Source: an uncultured Schlesneria sp.
GTDB lineage: Bacteria > Planctomycetota > Planctomycetia > Planctomycetales > Planctomycetaceae
Assembly (NCBI GenBank): GCA_903904835.1
Contig: CAIVEI010000181.1
Location: forward strand, 1-40,628
Direction of reading: 5' to 3'
Length of the DNA: 40,628 nucleotides
A program made the position numbers and the translations under genes. Of this stretch, positions 18,043-28,204 are shown piece after piece; position 1 is the first letter of the stretch, and each line of letters begins with the position of its first letter. Under the pieces are notes generated by a model that had not been told where the DNA came from, searched no databases, and saw only the letters and a list, made by a program, of their open reading frames with translations.

Positions 18043-19230
18043 TCAAACAATCAGTGACGAACGATCGCGAGAAAGAAATTCGATCGGTAATGAAGTCCAC
18101 CCCTGTTGAATCAAGTCGGCCAGGACTTCACCGATGACCGGACAGAACTTGAATCCGTGGCCTGAAAAACCCGCCGCGAAGGCGACGTTTTTCCATTCGG
18201 GATGTAGATCAATCACAAAATGCTGATCGGGTGTCCGAGTATAAAGGCACACGGAATGACGTACCGGATTGGGATCGACCTCAGGAAGACATTGCGTCAA
18301 AAACGAATGTAACCGATCGATGTCACTTGGATGACATTCCCGGTCAACGCTGGTGGGGTCATCAACAGGCTCTCCACCCGAATGTTCAGCGACCTTAACC
18401 GTTGTTCCGTCAAAACATGGAAACCCGTAGAACGTCCCATGAGGCATCTCAAAATAAAACGTCGGACATCCGCGATGTTCATGGAAGTTCGTGGAACGAC
18501 ATGGAAACCAACCCACAAACTTGCGAACGACCTTGAGAGGCAGACCAAGGCTGTTCAAACATTCGTTAGCCCACGCACCCGCAGTGATAATCAAAGATGT
18601 TGCATGGTACTCATTGCTTGTGGTTCTTACGCGGACAGATTTTCCGTCCGATGACCAATCGACAACTTTCTCGTTGTCAATCATCGTCGCACCCAGGCGA
18701 ACGGCTTCGTCAATCTGAGCATGTACGCAATCATCGACAAGCAGTGTTCCGGCACCCGGTTCGAAAGCGACGTCATGCTCCGCTGGAAACGCGAATCCAG
18801 GAAAACGCGTTAGCGCCTCTTTCGGGGTAAAGTTCAGCAGCTCCAACCCATGTTGCTCAGCCGAAAGACGTGCGCCGCGAATCGTTTCGCCGTCGGCAGG
18901 TCCGGATAGGACAAGCCCCGTCGGGCGGAACAGATTGCGCCCCGTGTCTCTTTCCAGCCGATTCCATAACTCGTAAGCCCGATGCAACAGCGGTACGTAG
19001 TCAGGATGCTCAAAGTACGCCTTACGAATGATCCTGGATTCGCCGTGCGTACTTCCCCGATCGTGTCCCAATCGAAATTGCTCGATACCAAGAACACTGA
19101 CACCGCGACGAGCCAACTCAACACAAGCTGCCGAGCCCATCCCCCCCACCCCAATCACGATTGCTTTATGCGCGTCGGATGATCGATTAGTTGTAGGGAA
19201 ATCGTTTTCGCGCTGCGTGCTTGAAATCAT
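18043..19230 (-). CDS. Monomeric sarcosine oxidase/N-methyltryptophan oxidase family flavoenzyme
   Basis: 395 aa, a little longer at the N terminus than the about 385-aa family norm. The FAD Rossmann motif is IVIGVGGMGSAACVELARRG (24-43) with E50 for the ribose. H57DRGSTHGESRIIRKAYFEHPDYVPL matches the family's active-site region. The C-terminal block VCLYTRTPDQHFVIDLHPEW holds C328, aligned with the cysteine that carries covalent FAD in monomeric sarcosine oxidase, then AAGFSGHGFKF (352-362). Substrates of the family are secondary or N-alkylated amino acids: sarcosine, N-methyltryptophan, pipecolate, saccharopine. Its start lies 25 nt after the lysA stop, so co-transcription with asd and lysA is likely, which favours a lysine-related substrate as a hypothesis. 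Production of hydrogen peroxide is expected. Confidence 0.88.
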   Translation of the reverse strand: MISSTQRENDFPTTNRSSDAHKAIVIGVGGMGSAACVELARRGVSVLGIEQFRLGHDRGSTHGESRIIRKAYFEHPDYVPLLHRAYELWNRLERDTGRNLFRPTGLVLSGPADGETIRGARLSAEQHGLELLNFTPKEALTRFPGFAFPAEHDVAFEPGAGTLLVDDCVHAQIDEAVRLGATMIDNEKVVDWSSDGKSVRVRTTSNEYHATSLIITAGAWANECLNSLGLPLKVVRKFVGWFPCRSTNFHEHRGCPTFYFEMPHGTFYGFPCFDGTTVKVAEHSGGEPVDDPTSVDRECHPSDIDRLHSFLTQCLPEVDPNPVRHSVCLYTRTPDQHFVIDLHPEWKNVAFAAGFSGHGFKFCPVIGEVLADLIQQGWTSLPIEFLSRDRSSLIV

Positions 19231-19255
19231 TGGTTCTTTGCCGGAGATAAAACTT

Positions 19256-20530
19256 TCAATCGGTGATTTCGTGGGCGATCAGATCTGCGTAGGTCTCACG
19301 TCGACGAATCACAGTCACGTTCGTTCCATCGACCAGCAATTCCGTTCCACGAGGTCGTGTATTGTAATTGCTGCTCATTGCCGTGCCGTACGCTCCGGCG
19401 CTGAACGTGGCAAACAAGTCACCACGTTTCATCGGTGGCAGATATCGGTCTTTTGCAAAATAGTCACTCGACTCACAAACTGGCCCGACTACGTCTGTTT
19501 TTTCGCATCCGTCGATTGCAACTTCTACATTGTCCGGCATCGCAAGTGAGGGTTTGACCGGCCAGACACGATGGAACGAATCATACATCGCAGGACGGAT
19601 CAGATCGTTCATCCCACCGTCCTGAATCACGAAAAGCTTTCCTCCTTCTCGCTTGGAAAACACGACTCGGCTGATCAGCACGCACGAATTGCCAACGACG
19701 AAACGGCCTGGCTCCAGCGCCAGTCGGCATTTGGCCTGGCGCACGGCCGGAACAATTACTTCGGCATAAGCGGATGCAGGCAATCCTTCGTTGCCGCGAT
19801 AACTGATTCCGAACCCTCCACCCAAATTGATCCAGTTGATGTCGTGTCCGTCACGTCGCAACCCTTCAACAACTTCGATCGCCTTCTGACCTGCCGCAGC
19901 ATAGGGGTCGGTCGTCAGAATCGGCGAACCTAGATGCATGTGGATTCCCTTTAAAGCCAATCGTTTGTCCTTCAGGACTTTCGCAGCCAGTTCGCGGAAG
20001 CGTTCGATGTCCATTCCGAACTTATTCCCCTTTTTCCCGGTCGTCGTTTTTGCGTGAGTCTTGGCATCGATATCAGGGTTGAGCCGTAGCGCAACGCGAC
20101 CGATTTTGCCCATCGACCCGGCAACGTCCGCGATGGCATCGAGCTCCTGTTCGCTCTCGACGTCGAACATCAGGATATCGTTTTCGAGTGCAAACCGAAT
20201 TTCTTCGTCAGTCTTGCCAACCCCTGCAAAGACGACCTTCGTGGTGTCGCCCCCCGCAGCCCTGACGCGGTAAAGTTCACCGCCTGAGACGACGTCAAAA
20301 CTACATCCGGCGTCGCGGACAACTTTCAAAATCCCGAGTGTCGAATTCGCCTTGACTGAATAGCAGATGACGGGATCAACTTCAGCAAATGCGGTCTGAA
20401 TCTGATTCAGCTGACCGAGGATAAACGATTTTGAATAGACCCAGAGGGGCGTACCGTACTGTTCAGCCAGCTTCGCAACAGGTACATCTTCACAATAAAG
20501 TTCGCCGTCGCGATACGGAAATGACTGCAT
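19256..20530 (-). CDS. lysA: Diaminopimelate decarboxylase
   Basis: 424 aa, usual length. It converts meso-diaminopimelate to L-lysine and CO2 using pyridoxal phosphate, the last step of lysine synthesis, in the cytoplasm. The PLP lysine is K60 ([14 protein letters not shown]). The family blocks [54 protein letters not shown] and the substrate motif [11 protein letters not shown] are all present, as is the phosphate-binding [17 protein letters not shown] near the end. It lies downstream of asd with a 127-nt spacer that contains a hairpin (20592-20626), and upstream of the flavoenzyme gene. No regulator of lysine genes is visible nearby. Confidence 0.97.
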   Translation of the reverse strand: MQSFPYRDGELYCEDVPVAKLAEQYGTPLWVYSKSFILGQLNQIQTAFAEVDPVICYSVKANSTLGILKVVRDAGCSFDVVSGGELYRVRAAGGDTTKVVFAGVGKTDEEIRFALENDILMFDVESEQELDAIADVAGSMGKIGRVALRLNPDIDAKTHAKTTTGKKGNKFGMDIERFRELAAKVLKDKRLALKGIHMHLGSPILTTDPYAAAGQKAIEVVEGLRRDGHDINWINLGGGFGISYRGNEGLPASAYAEVIVPAVRQAKCRLALEPGRFVVGNSCVLISRVVFSKREGGKLFVIQDGGMNDLIRPAMYDSFHRVWPVKPSLAMPDNVEVAIDGCEKTDVVGPVCESSDYFAKDRYLPPMKRGDLFATFSAGAYGTAMSSNYNTRPRGTELLVDGTNVTVIRRRETYADLIAHEITD

Positions 20531-20591
20531 AGTTTGGTACTCTTGGAATCAAGCTGTGTAACAAACCACAGCCAAATGTGTATTGATCAAG

Positions 20592-20626
20592 GTGAAGCCG
20601 GGCGCGAGAGCCCTCCGTCGCTTCAC
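20592..20626 (-). other. Two-tier hairpin in the asd-lysA spacer
   Basis: Outer arms GTGAAGC (20592-20598) and GCTTCAC (20620-20626) enclose an inner stem GGGC/GCCC (20600-20603 with 20610-20613). It is 31 bp after the asd stop and 61 bp before the lysA start in the transcript direction. No T run follows. It may protect an mRNA end or modulate lysA translation, or may be a dispersed palindrome; the sequence alone does not decide. It is not the large multi-helix lysine riboswitch. Confidence 0.5.
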
Positions 20627-20657
20627 GGTACGATACTTGTCCCTTAGGTTTCGAATT

Positions 20658-21665
20658 TCAGTTGTGGTGCATTGCCAGTAGTTCTGCAATTTGGACCGCA
20701 TTGGTGGCAGCCCCTTTTCGCAGATTGTCACTGACGCACCAGAACATTAAGCCATTGGGATTGGTCAGGTCTTTTCGAATACGACCGATGAAAACCAGGT
20801 CGCTGCCGGTCGCCGTGTGAGGCATTGGATAGCCGCCATGCGTCTCTTCATCAACCACGCGAAGACCTGGAAATGCTCGGAACAACCTCTTCGCTTCTTC
20901 CACGGGGATCGGTCGCTCGGTTTCTACGAGGACCGTTTCGCTATGGCAATTGGCAACGGGAATTCGAACACACGTCGCCGAAACCTGAATTGATTCGTCG
21001 CCGAGAATCTTTCGAGTCTCGTAGACCATTTTCATTTCTTCGCTCGTATATCCCTGTTCTTTGAAACCACCAATCTGCGGAATGGCGTTAAAGGCGATCG
21101 GCGACTTGAACGCCTTCTGTTCATATTTCGTCCCCGCAAGGTTCGCACGGGTCCCCTCGATCAGGTCTTCTGTACCTTGCAGGCCGGCTCCGCTGACAGC
21201 CTGATACGTGCTGACGATGACTCGTTTCACCCTTCCAGCATCGTGCAGTGGCTTGAGCGCCATCACCATCTGAGTGGTCGAGCAATTCGGGCTGGAAATA
21301 ATCCCCGTCGCATTTAGCGCATCCTGTGGATTAATTTCCGGAATGACCAACGCGACGTTGGGATCCATCCGAAAGTACCCGGATTCGTCGATGACCTTGC
21401 AACCCGCTTGTACGGCGTATGGCAGAAATTCGGCCGCGACTTCGTCAGGAGTACTGGCAATGACGACGTCGACCCCCTTGAAGGCTGCGGGTTCCAGTAA
21501 CTCGACTGTGTATTCCTGTCCTTTGAATTTTAGCTTGGAACCGGCACTTCGAGACGACGCGAGAAACCGATACGTCTTTGCGAGCATCGGTCGCTCTTCA
21601 AGAAGCTGCAACATGATACGACCAACCGCTCCGGTCGCACCTACCATCGCCATCGTTCCAAACAC
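20658..21665 (-). CDS. asd: Aspartate-semialdehyde dehydrogenase
   Basis: 335 aa. It reduces aspartyl phosphate to aspartate semialdehyde with NADPH, feeding lysine/diaminopimelate, threonine and methionine synthesis. The nucleotide motif is VGATGAVGRIMLQLL (8-22); the catalytic cysteine is C128 in ISSPNCSTTQ, and the substrate and catalytic Arg/His region is VRIPVANCHSETV. The start drawn is a GTG at 21665, preceded by GAGG ten bases upstream; an ATG twelve bases further on at 21653 would remove four residues and has only GGA at short spacing. It is the first gene of the reverse-strand set asd, lysA, flavoenzyme, and is divergent from the P450 gene with 217 bp between. Confidence 0.96.
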   Translation of the reverse strand: MFGTMAMVGATGAVGRIMLQLLEERPMLAKTYRFLASSRSAGSKLKFKGQEYTVELLEPAAFKGVDVVIASTPDEVAAEFLPYAVQAGCKVIDESGYFRMDPNVALVIPEINPQDALNATGIISSPNCSTTQMVMALKPLHDAGRVKRVIVSTYQAVSGAGLQGTEDLIEGTRANLAGTKYEQKAFKSPIAFNAIPQIGGFKEQGYTSEEMKMVYETRKILGDESIQVSATCVRIPVANCHSETVLVETERPIPVEEAKRLFRAFPGLRVVDEETHGGYPMPHTATGSDLVFIGRIRKDLTNPNGLMFWCVSDNLRKGAATNAVQIAELLAMHHN

Positions 21666-21882
21666 AGTGATTTTTCCTCGTACTCGCTGTCTACTTTTTC
21701 ATGAGAGGCACCTGCCGCTCAACCTGCACTGGAAAACTCCAGCGCCGATTAATGATACCCGCTAGGTTTACAAAGCCGCAATCATTCACAAAACTCTTCG
21801 CTTTTCTGGATCAAGTTGTAATGCTGGTAGGGTTTGTACCGGCATTTCGGTCACATCAGATCATAGACAGGGGGGCGAAATC

Positions 21883-23229
21883 ATGCTGCGGTCAACAGGG
21901 TTACCACCCGGCCCGAAAGGCTCGTTGATTGGAGGAAGTCTCAGTCAATTCGGTGCAGGACGACTCGATTTCTTTCTGAAAGTGGCAAAGGAATATGGTG
22001 ACATTTCCAGTTTCCGGCTGGGGCCCCGACGAATCTTCCTGGTTACTAACCCCGATCTGATCGAACAAGTTCTGGTAACGGATGCGAAATATTATATCAA
22101 GCACTTCGGCGCTCGGGCGTACAAGCCGGTTCTGGGAAATGGCCTGGTCACGAGCGAGGGAGATTTCTGGCTGAGACAAAGACGACTCAGCCAACCTGCG
22201 TTTCTCAAACAACGGGTTCAATCATATGCCCCGGTCATGGCCGATTTAACTGATCACATGCTCGAAAAATGGAAATCAGGATCGCTGGTTGATGTTCATG
22301 ACGAATTCAGCGGGCTGACCAGCGCGATCGCGCTCAAAACTTTGTTCGATCTTGATGACTCCGGTGATCGCACCCGGTTTACGGAAACGTTACGACTGGC
22401 GTTCGATCTGATGAGTCTCCGGTTCCGTCACGTAGTCAAGTTGCCATTGTGGATTTCTATAGGTTCCAATCGAACCCTGAATCGGTCGGTCAAGGAACTT
22501 TATGAGGTCGTCGATGGATTTATCGCGGCAGGTCGAGCCAGAACCCAGCCGGGCAACGACCTGCTGTCCCGCCTGATCGCCGCTCAAGACGAGGATGGAA
22601 CGCGAATGTCCGACCGGCAACTTCGCGACGAAATGATGACGCTTTATCTCGCAGGCCACGAAACGACCGCGCTGACGCTCTCCTGGAGTTGGTATCTGAT
22701 CTCAAAACATCCTCAGGTTGAAGCAAAGTTGGTTGCCGAATGGAATCGGGTTTTGGCTGGTCGTACTCCAACTGCTGACGATCTTCCCAACTTGCCTTAT
22801 ACCGACGCCGTCATTACTGAAGCCATGCGAATCTATCCCCCAGTCTATCTTCTCGGCCGCGAAGCAACGCAAAATCTTGAACTGGGTGGCTATCGAGTCA
22901 AAAAGGGCTGCACGATCTTTATGAGCCAATGGGTCAATCACCGCGATACACGCTACTTCCCTAACCCCGAACAGTTTCTTCCTGAACGATGGGAAGATGG
23001 ACTCGCCAGACGCATTCCCAAGTATGCCTACTATCCATTCGGTGGTGGTGCGCGAGCCTGCATCGGCAATACCTTCGCTTTAATGGAAGCTGCGATCATC
23101 CTCCCTGCGGTCGGGCAGAAGTACTGTTTCACCACCGAACAAGATGCCCGGATCGAGTTGAATCCACAGATCACGCTCGTACCAAAGTTTGGTATTCCCT
23201 CGACACTGAAAATTCGAACGAAAGACTGA
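21883..23229 (+). CDS. Cytochrome P450
   Basis: 448 aa, normal for a bacterial P450. The I-helix oxygen-binding motif is A257GHETTAL; the K-helix ExxR is in ITEAMRIYPPVY; the haem-binding loop is PFGGGARACIG with the axial ligand C393. The N terminus (LPPGPKGSLIGGSL) carries the proline-rich hinge but no membrane anchor, so it is soluble or loosely attached. The pattern YYPFGGGARACIG with an LLGREATQN meander is like bacterial CYP102/CYP4-related enzymes that hydroxylate lipids or fatty acids, but substrate cannot be told. A poly-G stretch (GGGGGG) lies upstream of the ATG. Redox partners are not nearby. The SlyX-like gene starts nine bases after its stop. Confidence 0.95.
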   Translation: MLRSTGLPPGPKGSLIGGSLSQFGAGRLDFFLKVAKEYGDISSFRLGPRRIFLVTNPDLIEQVLVTDAKYYIKHFGARAYKPVLGNGLVTSEGDFWLRQRRLSQPAFLKQRVQSYAPVMADLTDHMLEKWKSGSLVDVHDEFSGLTSAIALKTLFDLDDSGDRTRFTETLRLAFDLMSLRFRHVVKLPLWISIGSNRTLNRSVKELYEVVDGFIAAGRARTQPGNDLLSRLIAAQDEDGTRMSDRQLRDEMMTLYLAGHETTALTLSWSWYLISKHPQVEAKLVAEWNRVLAGRTPTADDLPNLPYTDAVITEAMRIYPPVYLLGREATQNLELGGYRVKKGCTIFMSQWVNHRDTRYFPNPEQFLPERWEDGLARRIPKYAYYPFGGGARACIGNTFALMEAAIILPAVGQKYCFTTEQDARIELNPQITLVPKFGIPSTLKIRTKD

Positions 23230-23238
23230 GACACGTTA

Positions 23239-23460
23239 ATGATGTCCGTACCTGATCCGTCAGACCGTATCATCCGGCTCGAAATGACCGTTGCCCATCT
23301 GGAACACGAATTGGAACAGATGCATTCTGTATTGCTCGCAGTTCAAGCCGAACTGAAAACCACGCGCGATCAGATGTCAAAGCTCGAGCGCCGACTGGTC
23401 CTTGCGACCGAAATTGACGAACAACGCGAACCAATCGACGAACGACCTCCGCACTATTGA
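23239..23460 (+). CDS. SlyX-like small coiled-coil protein
   Basis: 73 aa; two adjacent ATG codons (23239 and 23242) are possible starts. Residues 10-55 are a heptad-like helix ([43 protein letters not shown]), and the end, ERPPHY, matches the typical C terminus of SlyX, which is usually about 70 aa. The function of SlyX is unknown. It begins nine bases after the P450 stop, so the two are very likely co-transcribed. Its last seven bases overlap the 3' end of the convergent kinase gene. Confidence 0.8.
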   Translation: MMSVPDPSDRIIRLEMTVAHLEHELEQMHSVLLAVQAELKTTRDQMSKLERRLVLATEIDEQREPIDERPPHY

Positions 23461-26141
23461 GCCGGATTATTAAATTCACCTGCGTCGTATCTCTTCCAGA
23501 ATTCGTCCGGCGGCAAATGTTCTTCCCATTTGAAGTTTTTTTCGGTTGCAAAGTGCTTTATCGACTTCATTTGCCGGATGACATCAAGACCTTTTGTGAC
23601 TTTATTCGGGGATAAGCCCACGCGGGTTAATTCCATTCCCTCTAACGGTGAAAGATCGGAAATCGCGGTTGATACAAAGATGAGCGCATTCAGTTTCATC
23701 CCTTTCAACGGAGAAATGTCGATGACTGACGTGTAGCTGCAATTTATCTCCGTAAGCGGCGCTCCTTTGAGCGGTGACAAGTCAGAGACTTTTGTCGCTG
23801 GAACGCCTAACTTCTTGAGAGGCATCCCACTTAACGGCGATAGATCCGAAACGCTATTGTTCGAGCAATAAAGCTCGGTCAGTTGCATTCCCTTCAGTGG
23901 AGAGAGGTCCGAAATCTGATTTACAAAGCATTCAAGAATCGTCAGTGGCATTCCGGTCAAAGGAGAAAGATCCGTGATCTGGGGCATTAAATTACATTGT
24001 AATTTTGTTAACGGGATACCCTTGATTGCCGAAAGATCAGGGACTGGCGTGTCTGAAATATAAAGTTCTCTCAGCGGCATTTCTCTCAGCGGCGAAAGGT
24101 CTGATACGTTCGTATGAGCGACTGACAACACCTCCAATGGCATTCCCTTAAGCGGTGAAAGATCCCGTACGTCGTTCATGTGGCAATTCAGAATTTCCAG
24201 AGACATTCCTTGAAGTGGAGTGAGGTCGGATAATCGCCCACGCCCCTTTTCGCTACCTGGACAGTTAAGAATCTTCAGCTTGTCCAACGCTCGCACGGGC
24301 GACAGTTCCACCACATTGTCTGTTAAAAAAGTTAAGGTCGTCACCGCGTCGCCATCGAATGCTGGTTGTAATTTTCCATCAAAGCCGGGGTTCAGTTCCA
24401 TCAACTTCTTGGCGACCGAATCAACCTGCTTCACAGCCGGTAGCGCTTTAACATTCTTGACCCATTGATCAAACTCTGGTGTTTCAAAAGCCAATGCCGT
24501 TTTAGTCCCCGCTGGCAAAGCGGGCTTCATTTCGACGACCGATGGCTTCGCTTCGAGAGGGACCAGTTTTGCCGTAATTTGCTGTTTCCCTCCAGAAACG
24601 ATCTCGAAATCCTGACCGAAGACACTGAATCCGTCTTTCTGCACCAGCAACCTGTGTTTGCCGGGATCGACGGAAATGGAGATTGGGCTCTTTTCGCCCT
24701 TTTGGGTAATTTCAACCTTCCCCAATTCGTTAAGGACCTGCACCTCTGCGTCCGGTTCATTCACCGTGACAGCCAATGTCCCGTCCTTTGTCTTCAAGTT
24801 CACAACCAATCCGGCAAACAACATCAACAGGCCAACAAGTCCTCCTCCAATTAATATCATTCGCTTCGTTCCATTGCCCGGCGGCTTCCCGTGGTCAATG
24901 GACGTGATTCCGTCGCGGCCGTTTCGATTTCCGCGATATTCGGATGCGTTATCATAGTTCTCGGACAGTATCGTGCGCTCAAGGCCGGCTTGTACTGAGG
25001 TGCCGTATTGATCTGAGACAATTTGATCGGCGGGAATTGTCGCCAGCGACGCCAGGCCTGAATCCGTTTCAATCACTCGCGTCAAATCGGCGTGTAATTG
25101 CTGCGTGTCTGAATTTGCCCCAGGAACAACGCCCCAGTTTTTCAAGGCGGCGATCACTTCGGTCATCGTCTGATAGCGGTCGTCAACTTTCTTGGCAACC
25201 ATCTTCTTAAAAACGTCCTCAAGTTGTTGCGGGACTTGAGGACGAATCGACCGTAGCGACGGAATTGGCCGCTCTCGGTGCGCCAGCAGCCTTTTCATGA
25301 TCGTGTCCCCTTCGTAAGTAGTTTTTCCCGTCAGCAGAAAATAAAGCGTACAACCCAATGAATAGATGTCCGCTCTCGCATCGGCGGTTTTCGAATCCAG
25401 CGCTTGTTCGGGTGCCATGAAATCCACGGTCCCCATGATCATCCCGGTCCCCGTCAGTTCCGCAGGAACTGCACCATCGCCCTCATGATTCAGCCGAGCC
25501 AATCCCATATCCAAAATCTTGACTGTTCCATTTTTGTCGAGCAATAAATTTCCTGGCTTGATATCGCGATGGACGATCCCCTGCTCGTGGGCTGCCGCCA
25601 ATCCCCTGGCCGTTTGCAAGACGTAATCGACTGCTCGATCAATCGGAATCGGTCCCTGACGTTTGACAATGACCGCAAGATCGCTGCCTTCAACCAATTC
25701 CATTACCAAAAAATGAACGCCATCAGCACAGTCGGCATCGTGCGCGTCAACGATATTCGGGTGACTAATCTTTGCGACTGCTTTGACTTCTCGTTCGAAA
25801 CGGGCAATCGATTCTGCGTCATTCATGGTTGAAGTCCGCAATAATTTCACCGCAACCAATCGATCCATTCGTCGATGCCTGGCTTTGAAAACTTGCCCCA
25901 TCCCTCCGGCCCCGATTTTTTCCAACAGTACGTAGTTGCCCAGTACCACGGAAATTCCAGATTCCTTCGACGCTTCTTCAGCCTGGAACGTCGTTAGCTT
26001 CTTATAGCGAACGAGCTCGGCGGCAAGTTCCTCTGAATTCTTTGGGTCGCTTTTGGGGGGCAAAAAGTCCTTTAGCGTATCGCCTGCGATAATCCCGCTT
26101 TCTTCCAGCCGTTTGATGAATTGTTCGAGCGGAACTGTCAT
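23454..26141 (-). CDS. Membrane Ser/Thr protein kinase with PEGA and leucine-rich repeats
   Basis: 895 aa. Residues 1-60 form a helical start domain common in planctomycete kinases. The Hanks-type kinase domain (70-340) has the glycine loop [10 protein letters not shown] (77-86), K99 in [15 protein letters not shown] (191-200) and DMG (211-213, where DFG is usual), then APEQ and [11 protein letters not shown] linker leads to one membrane helix (428-448). Outside the membrane a PEGA-type domain (about 453-530) is followed, after a spacer, by about ten tandem repeats of roughly 23 residues ([21 protein letters not shown], about 640-860). The repeats probably sense an external ligand and activate the cytoplasmic kinase; this is inference. 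It is cytoplasm-in, repeats-out by orientation. Its 3' end overlaps the SlyX-like gene by seven bases. The ATG at 26141 begins [16 protein letters not shown]. Confidence 0.93.
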   Translation of the reverse strand: MTVPLEQFIKRLEESGIIAGDTLKDFLPPKSDPKNSEELAAELVRYKKLTTFQAEEASKESGISVVLGNYVLLEKIGAGGMGQVFKARHRRMDRLVAVKLLRTSTMNDAESIARFEREVKAVAKISHPNIVDAHDADCADGVHFLVMELVEGSDLAVIVKRQGPIPIDRAVDYVLQTARGLAAAHEQGIVHRDIKPGNLLLDKNGTVKILDMGLARLNHEGDGAVPAELTGTGMIMGTVDFMAPEQALDSKTADARADIYSLGCTLYFLLTGKTTYEGDTIMKRLLAHRERPIPSLRSIRPQVPQQLEDVFKKMVAKKVDDRYQTMTEVIAALKNWGVVPGANSDTQQLHADLTRVIETDSGLASLATIPADQIVSDQYGTSVQAGLERTILSENYDNASEYRGNRNGRDGITSIDHGKPPGNGTKRMILIGGGLVGLLMLFAGLVVNLKTKDGTLAVTVNEPDAEVQVLNELGKVEITQKGEKSPISISVDPGKHRLLVQKDGFSVFGQDFEIVSGGKQQITAKLVPLEAKPSVVEMKPALPAGTKTALAFETPEFDQWVKNVKALPAVKQVDSVAKKLMELNPGFDGKLQPAFDGDAVTTLTFLTDNVVELSPVRALDKLKILNCPGSEKGRGRLSDLTPLQGMSLEILNCHMNDVRDLSPLKGMPLEVLSVAHTNVSDLSPLREMPLRELYISDTPVPDLSAIKGIPLTKLQCNLMPQITDLSPLTGMPLTILECFVNQISDLSPLKGMQLTELYCSNNSVSDLSPLSGMPLKKLGVPATKVSDLSPLKGAPLTEINCSYTSVIDISPLKGMKLNALIFVSTAISDLSPLEGMELTRVGLSPNKVTKGLDVIRQMKSIKHFATEKNFKWEEHLPPDEFWKRYDAGEFNNPAQ

Positions 26142-26527
26142 GTTCAGATTGGGTCTTTCGAAAACAAAACTGTGTTTCTTCGGTGCCGCAAAAGTCTCTC
26201 AGAATTTAAAGTGAGATTCCAGACATTAATCGCAAATACCCCGTCTTTCCTACGTGAATTAATCCCAAAGTGTTTTTCATCACACATTACACATTGGCGA
26301 ATTGAATTCTGTGAATGAATTCATTGGCCGATTCGCCGCCTCAATGCAACCTTCGTATCACCCATTTATTGGGAAATCGCAAAGCCGAAAACGCTGTACT
26401 GGGAAAAATTCTTCGGATCGTTTTTTCGATCAACATTTCGTGATCTAATTCATTCGGCTATGAATCCCGTTCTGGCGATCTTTCCAAATAACAATGACAC
26501 GACCCAAACAGCCGTAGGCTCTCATCG
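26142..26527. promoter_or_regulatory. Divergent spacer between kinase and larB
   Basis: 386 bp, AT-rich, no gene seen. It should hold the promoters of the kinase (leftward) and the larB operon (rightward). I can identify no dyad or consensus promoter with confidence. Confidence 0.4.
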
Positions 26528-27301
26528 ATGACTCAAGATTCTCTCGAATTCTTACTGCAACGCTGGCAATCGGGCGAATGGGACGTCGCGCAACTCGAAA
26601 GCGTTCTTCGAAAAACGTTCGAAGCGACGACGATCACTTCTGAAGTGCAGATCGACATTGATCGCCAGCGTCGTTGCGGATACCCCGAAGTCGTTTATGG
26701 CCCTGGCAAATCGCTCGAAGCAATCCGCGATGTCTTTCGTGCCCAGCAGGTAGCAGGACAGAACTCGCTGGCAACTCGCATCACAGCGGAACAGGCCGAA
26801 TTCGTTGCCAATGAGTTTCCTGCCTCGAAATACAATCCTGCCGCCAGGACCCTGATGCACCTCAATGTGCCGCCACAACCTCGGGGTCGCGTCATTGTCG
26901 TCTCTGCGGGAACCAGTGACCGACCGATCGCTGAAGAAGCGGTCGAGACCAGCCATTGGATGGGATGCGAGACCGATCTGGTTCTTGATGTCGGAGTTGC
27001 TGGGCCTCATCGTCTGATCGCTCAGCGAGACCGACTGGCCACGGGGGACGCGATCGTCGTCGTGGCAGGTATGGAAGGGGCGTTGCCATCGGTGGTCGCC
27101 GGTTGGGTCAGTGTTCCGGTGATCGCCGTGCCAACGAGTGTCGGGTATGGAGCCAACTTGGGTGGGTTCGCTCCACTCTTGGGCATGTTAAACAGTTGTG
27201 CGGCAAATGTTGCGGTCGTGAATATCGACGCGGGGTTCAAAGGTGGGTATCTTGCGAGTTTAATCGCTCGCCAATCAAGACAAGAGGGACCCGATGTCTG
27301 A
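26528..27301 (+). CDS. larB: LarB-type pyridinium-3,5-biscarboxylic acid mononucleotide synthase
   Basis: 257 aa, usual length. LarB carboxylates nicotinic acid adenine dinucleotide and releases AMP, the first step of the nickel-pincer nucleotide cofactor of lactate racemase and related enzymes. The family region is plain: the C-terminal half has VVSAGTSDRPIAEEAVETSHWMG, DVGVAGPHRL, VVVAGMEGALPSVVAGWVSVPVIAVPTSVGYG and LLGMLNSCAANVAVVNIDAGFKGG. The N-terminal half has DIDRQRRCGYPEVVYGPGKS. The acting cofactor genes larC and larE are not in the window. Its stop overlaps the next gene's start by eight bases, implying translational coupling. The ATG at 26528 has AGG about nine bases upstream. 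Confidence 0.94.
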   Translation: MTQDSLEFLLQRWQSGEWDVAQLESVLRKTFEATTITSEVQIDIDRQRRCGYPEVVYGPGKSLEAIRDVFRAQQVAGQNSLATRITAEQAEFVANEFPASKYNPAARTLMHLNVPPQPRGRVIVVSAGTSDRPIAEEAVETSHWMGCETDLVLDVGVAGPHRLIAQRDRLATGDAIVVVAGMEGALPSVVAGWVSVPVIAVPTSVGYGANLGGFAPLLGMLNSCAANVAVVNIDAGFKGGYLASLIARQSRQEGPDV

Positions 27302-28178
27302 TTCACTTTCGTTACAACTTGTGAACACTGTTCCATCCGCTCCGGTTCGAAAGGATGACGCTCACAAGGGCGATTGTGGTCGGGCATTGATCATCGCAGG
27401 TAGTCGCGGAATGAGCGGCGCTGCATGTCTTTCTGGAACCTCAGCGCTGCGAGGCGGCGCGGGCCTCGTCTCGGTTGCTGTCCCCGATGGAATCCTTGAG
27501 ATTGTGGCTTCGTACGAACCGTCGTATCTCACGCTCGGTTTGCCCGACGATGAACATGGCCGACTGACAAATGCGGCTGCGGTGCCGTTGAAACAAGTGA
27601 TCGAACGGCAATCATCCGTGGCTGTGGGACCGGGCCTTGGTCAGTCGACCGGTTTGCTCGACCTCGTCACCAGTCTCTACAACACGATTCCCCATCCGTC
27701 CGTTTTCGATGCCGATGCATTGAACCAACTGGCCAAACGCCCTTATTTCCTCAAGCGATCCCCTGACGCTCCCGCTCGAATCATTACTCCTCACGTCGGC
27801 GAATTCGCCCGTCTGACGGGATTAGACATTGAAACGATTCAACAGAATCGCCAGCAGCACGCGGCTGAATTCGCGAAGAAGCACAATGTCATCGTCGTGC
27901 TCAAAGGAAAGAACAGCGTCATTACGGACGGAACCCGAGTCGCTATCAACTCGACCGGCAACAGCGGAATGGCAACCGGCGGAACGGGTGACGTCTTGAC
28001 CGGAGTCCTCGTCGCCTTATTGGCCCAAGGGATGCCTGCATTCGAAGCAGCACATTTAGGCGTTCACTTGCACGGCCTGGCGGGAGACCTCGCCGCCGAA
28101 GAACTCTCCAAACCTGGCATGATCGCGTCAGATCTTTTGCACTACCTCGGCCGCGCCTGGTGCGAACTGGGACAGTAG
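27294..28178 (+). CDS. nnrD: ADP-dependent (S)-NAD(P)H-hydrate dehydratase
   Basis: 294 aa. It repairs hydrated NADH or NADPH at the expense of ADP. The ribokinase-like YjeF C-terminal domain is recognised from GDCGRALIIAGSRGMSGAA, LRGGAGLVSVAVP, VAVGPGLGQS, VFDADALNQLA, ITPHVGEFARL, VVLKGKNSVITDG and the catalytic NSGMATGGTGDVLTGVLVALLAQG. The N-terminal epimerase domain of bifunctional YjeF is missing, so epimerisation would need another gene. It overlaps larB by eight bases, and the following gene begins 26 bases after its stop. Since LarB uses a pyridine dinucleotide, the pairing may be functional, but nnrD genes also turn up in many unrelated contexts. Confidence 0.92.
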   Translation: MSDSLSLQLVNTVPSAPVRKDDAHKGDCGRALIIAGSRGMSGAACLSGTSALRGGAGLVSVAVPDGILEIVASYEPSYLTLGLPDDEHGRLTNAAAVPLKQVIERQSSVAVGPGLGQSTGLLDLVTSLYNTIPHPSVFDADALNQLAKRPYFLKRSPDAPARIITPHVGEFARLTGLDIETIQQNRQQHAAEFAKKHNVIVVLKGKNSVITDGTRVAINSTGNSGMATGGTGDVLTGVLVALLAQGMPAFEAAHLGVHLHGLAGDLAAEELSKPGMIASDLLHYLGRAWCELGQ

Positions 28179-28204
28179 CAAAGTTTTGCAAGAAAGTATT
28201 TGAT

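Noticed and set aside
20531-20657. Lysine riboswitch before lysA
   Set aside because: The spacer is only 127 bases and shows one two-tier hairpin, not the multi-helix junction of the known lysine riboswitch.
28160-28204. GTG start of the aspartoacylase-like gene inside nnrD
   Set aside because: The extra residues do not align with the family start, and the ATG at 28205 gives a full-length protein.
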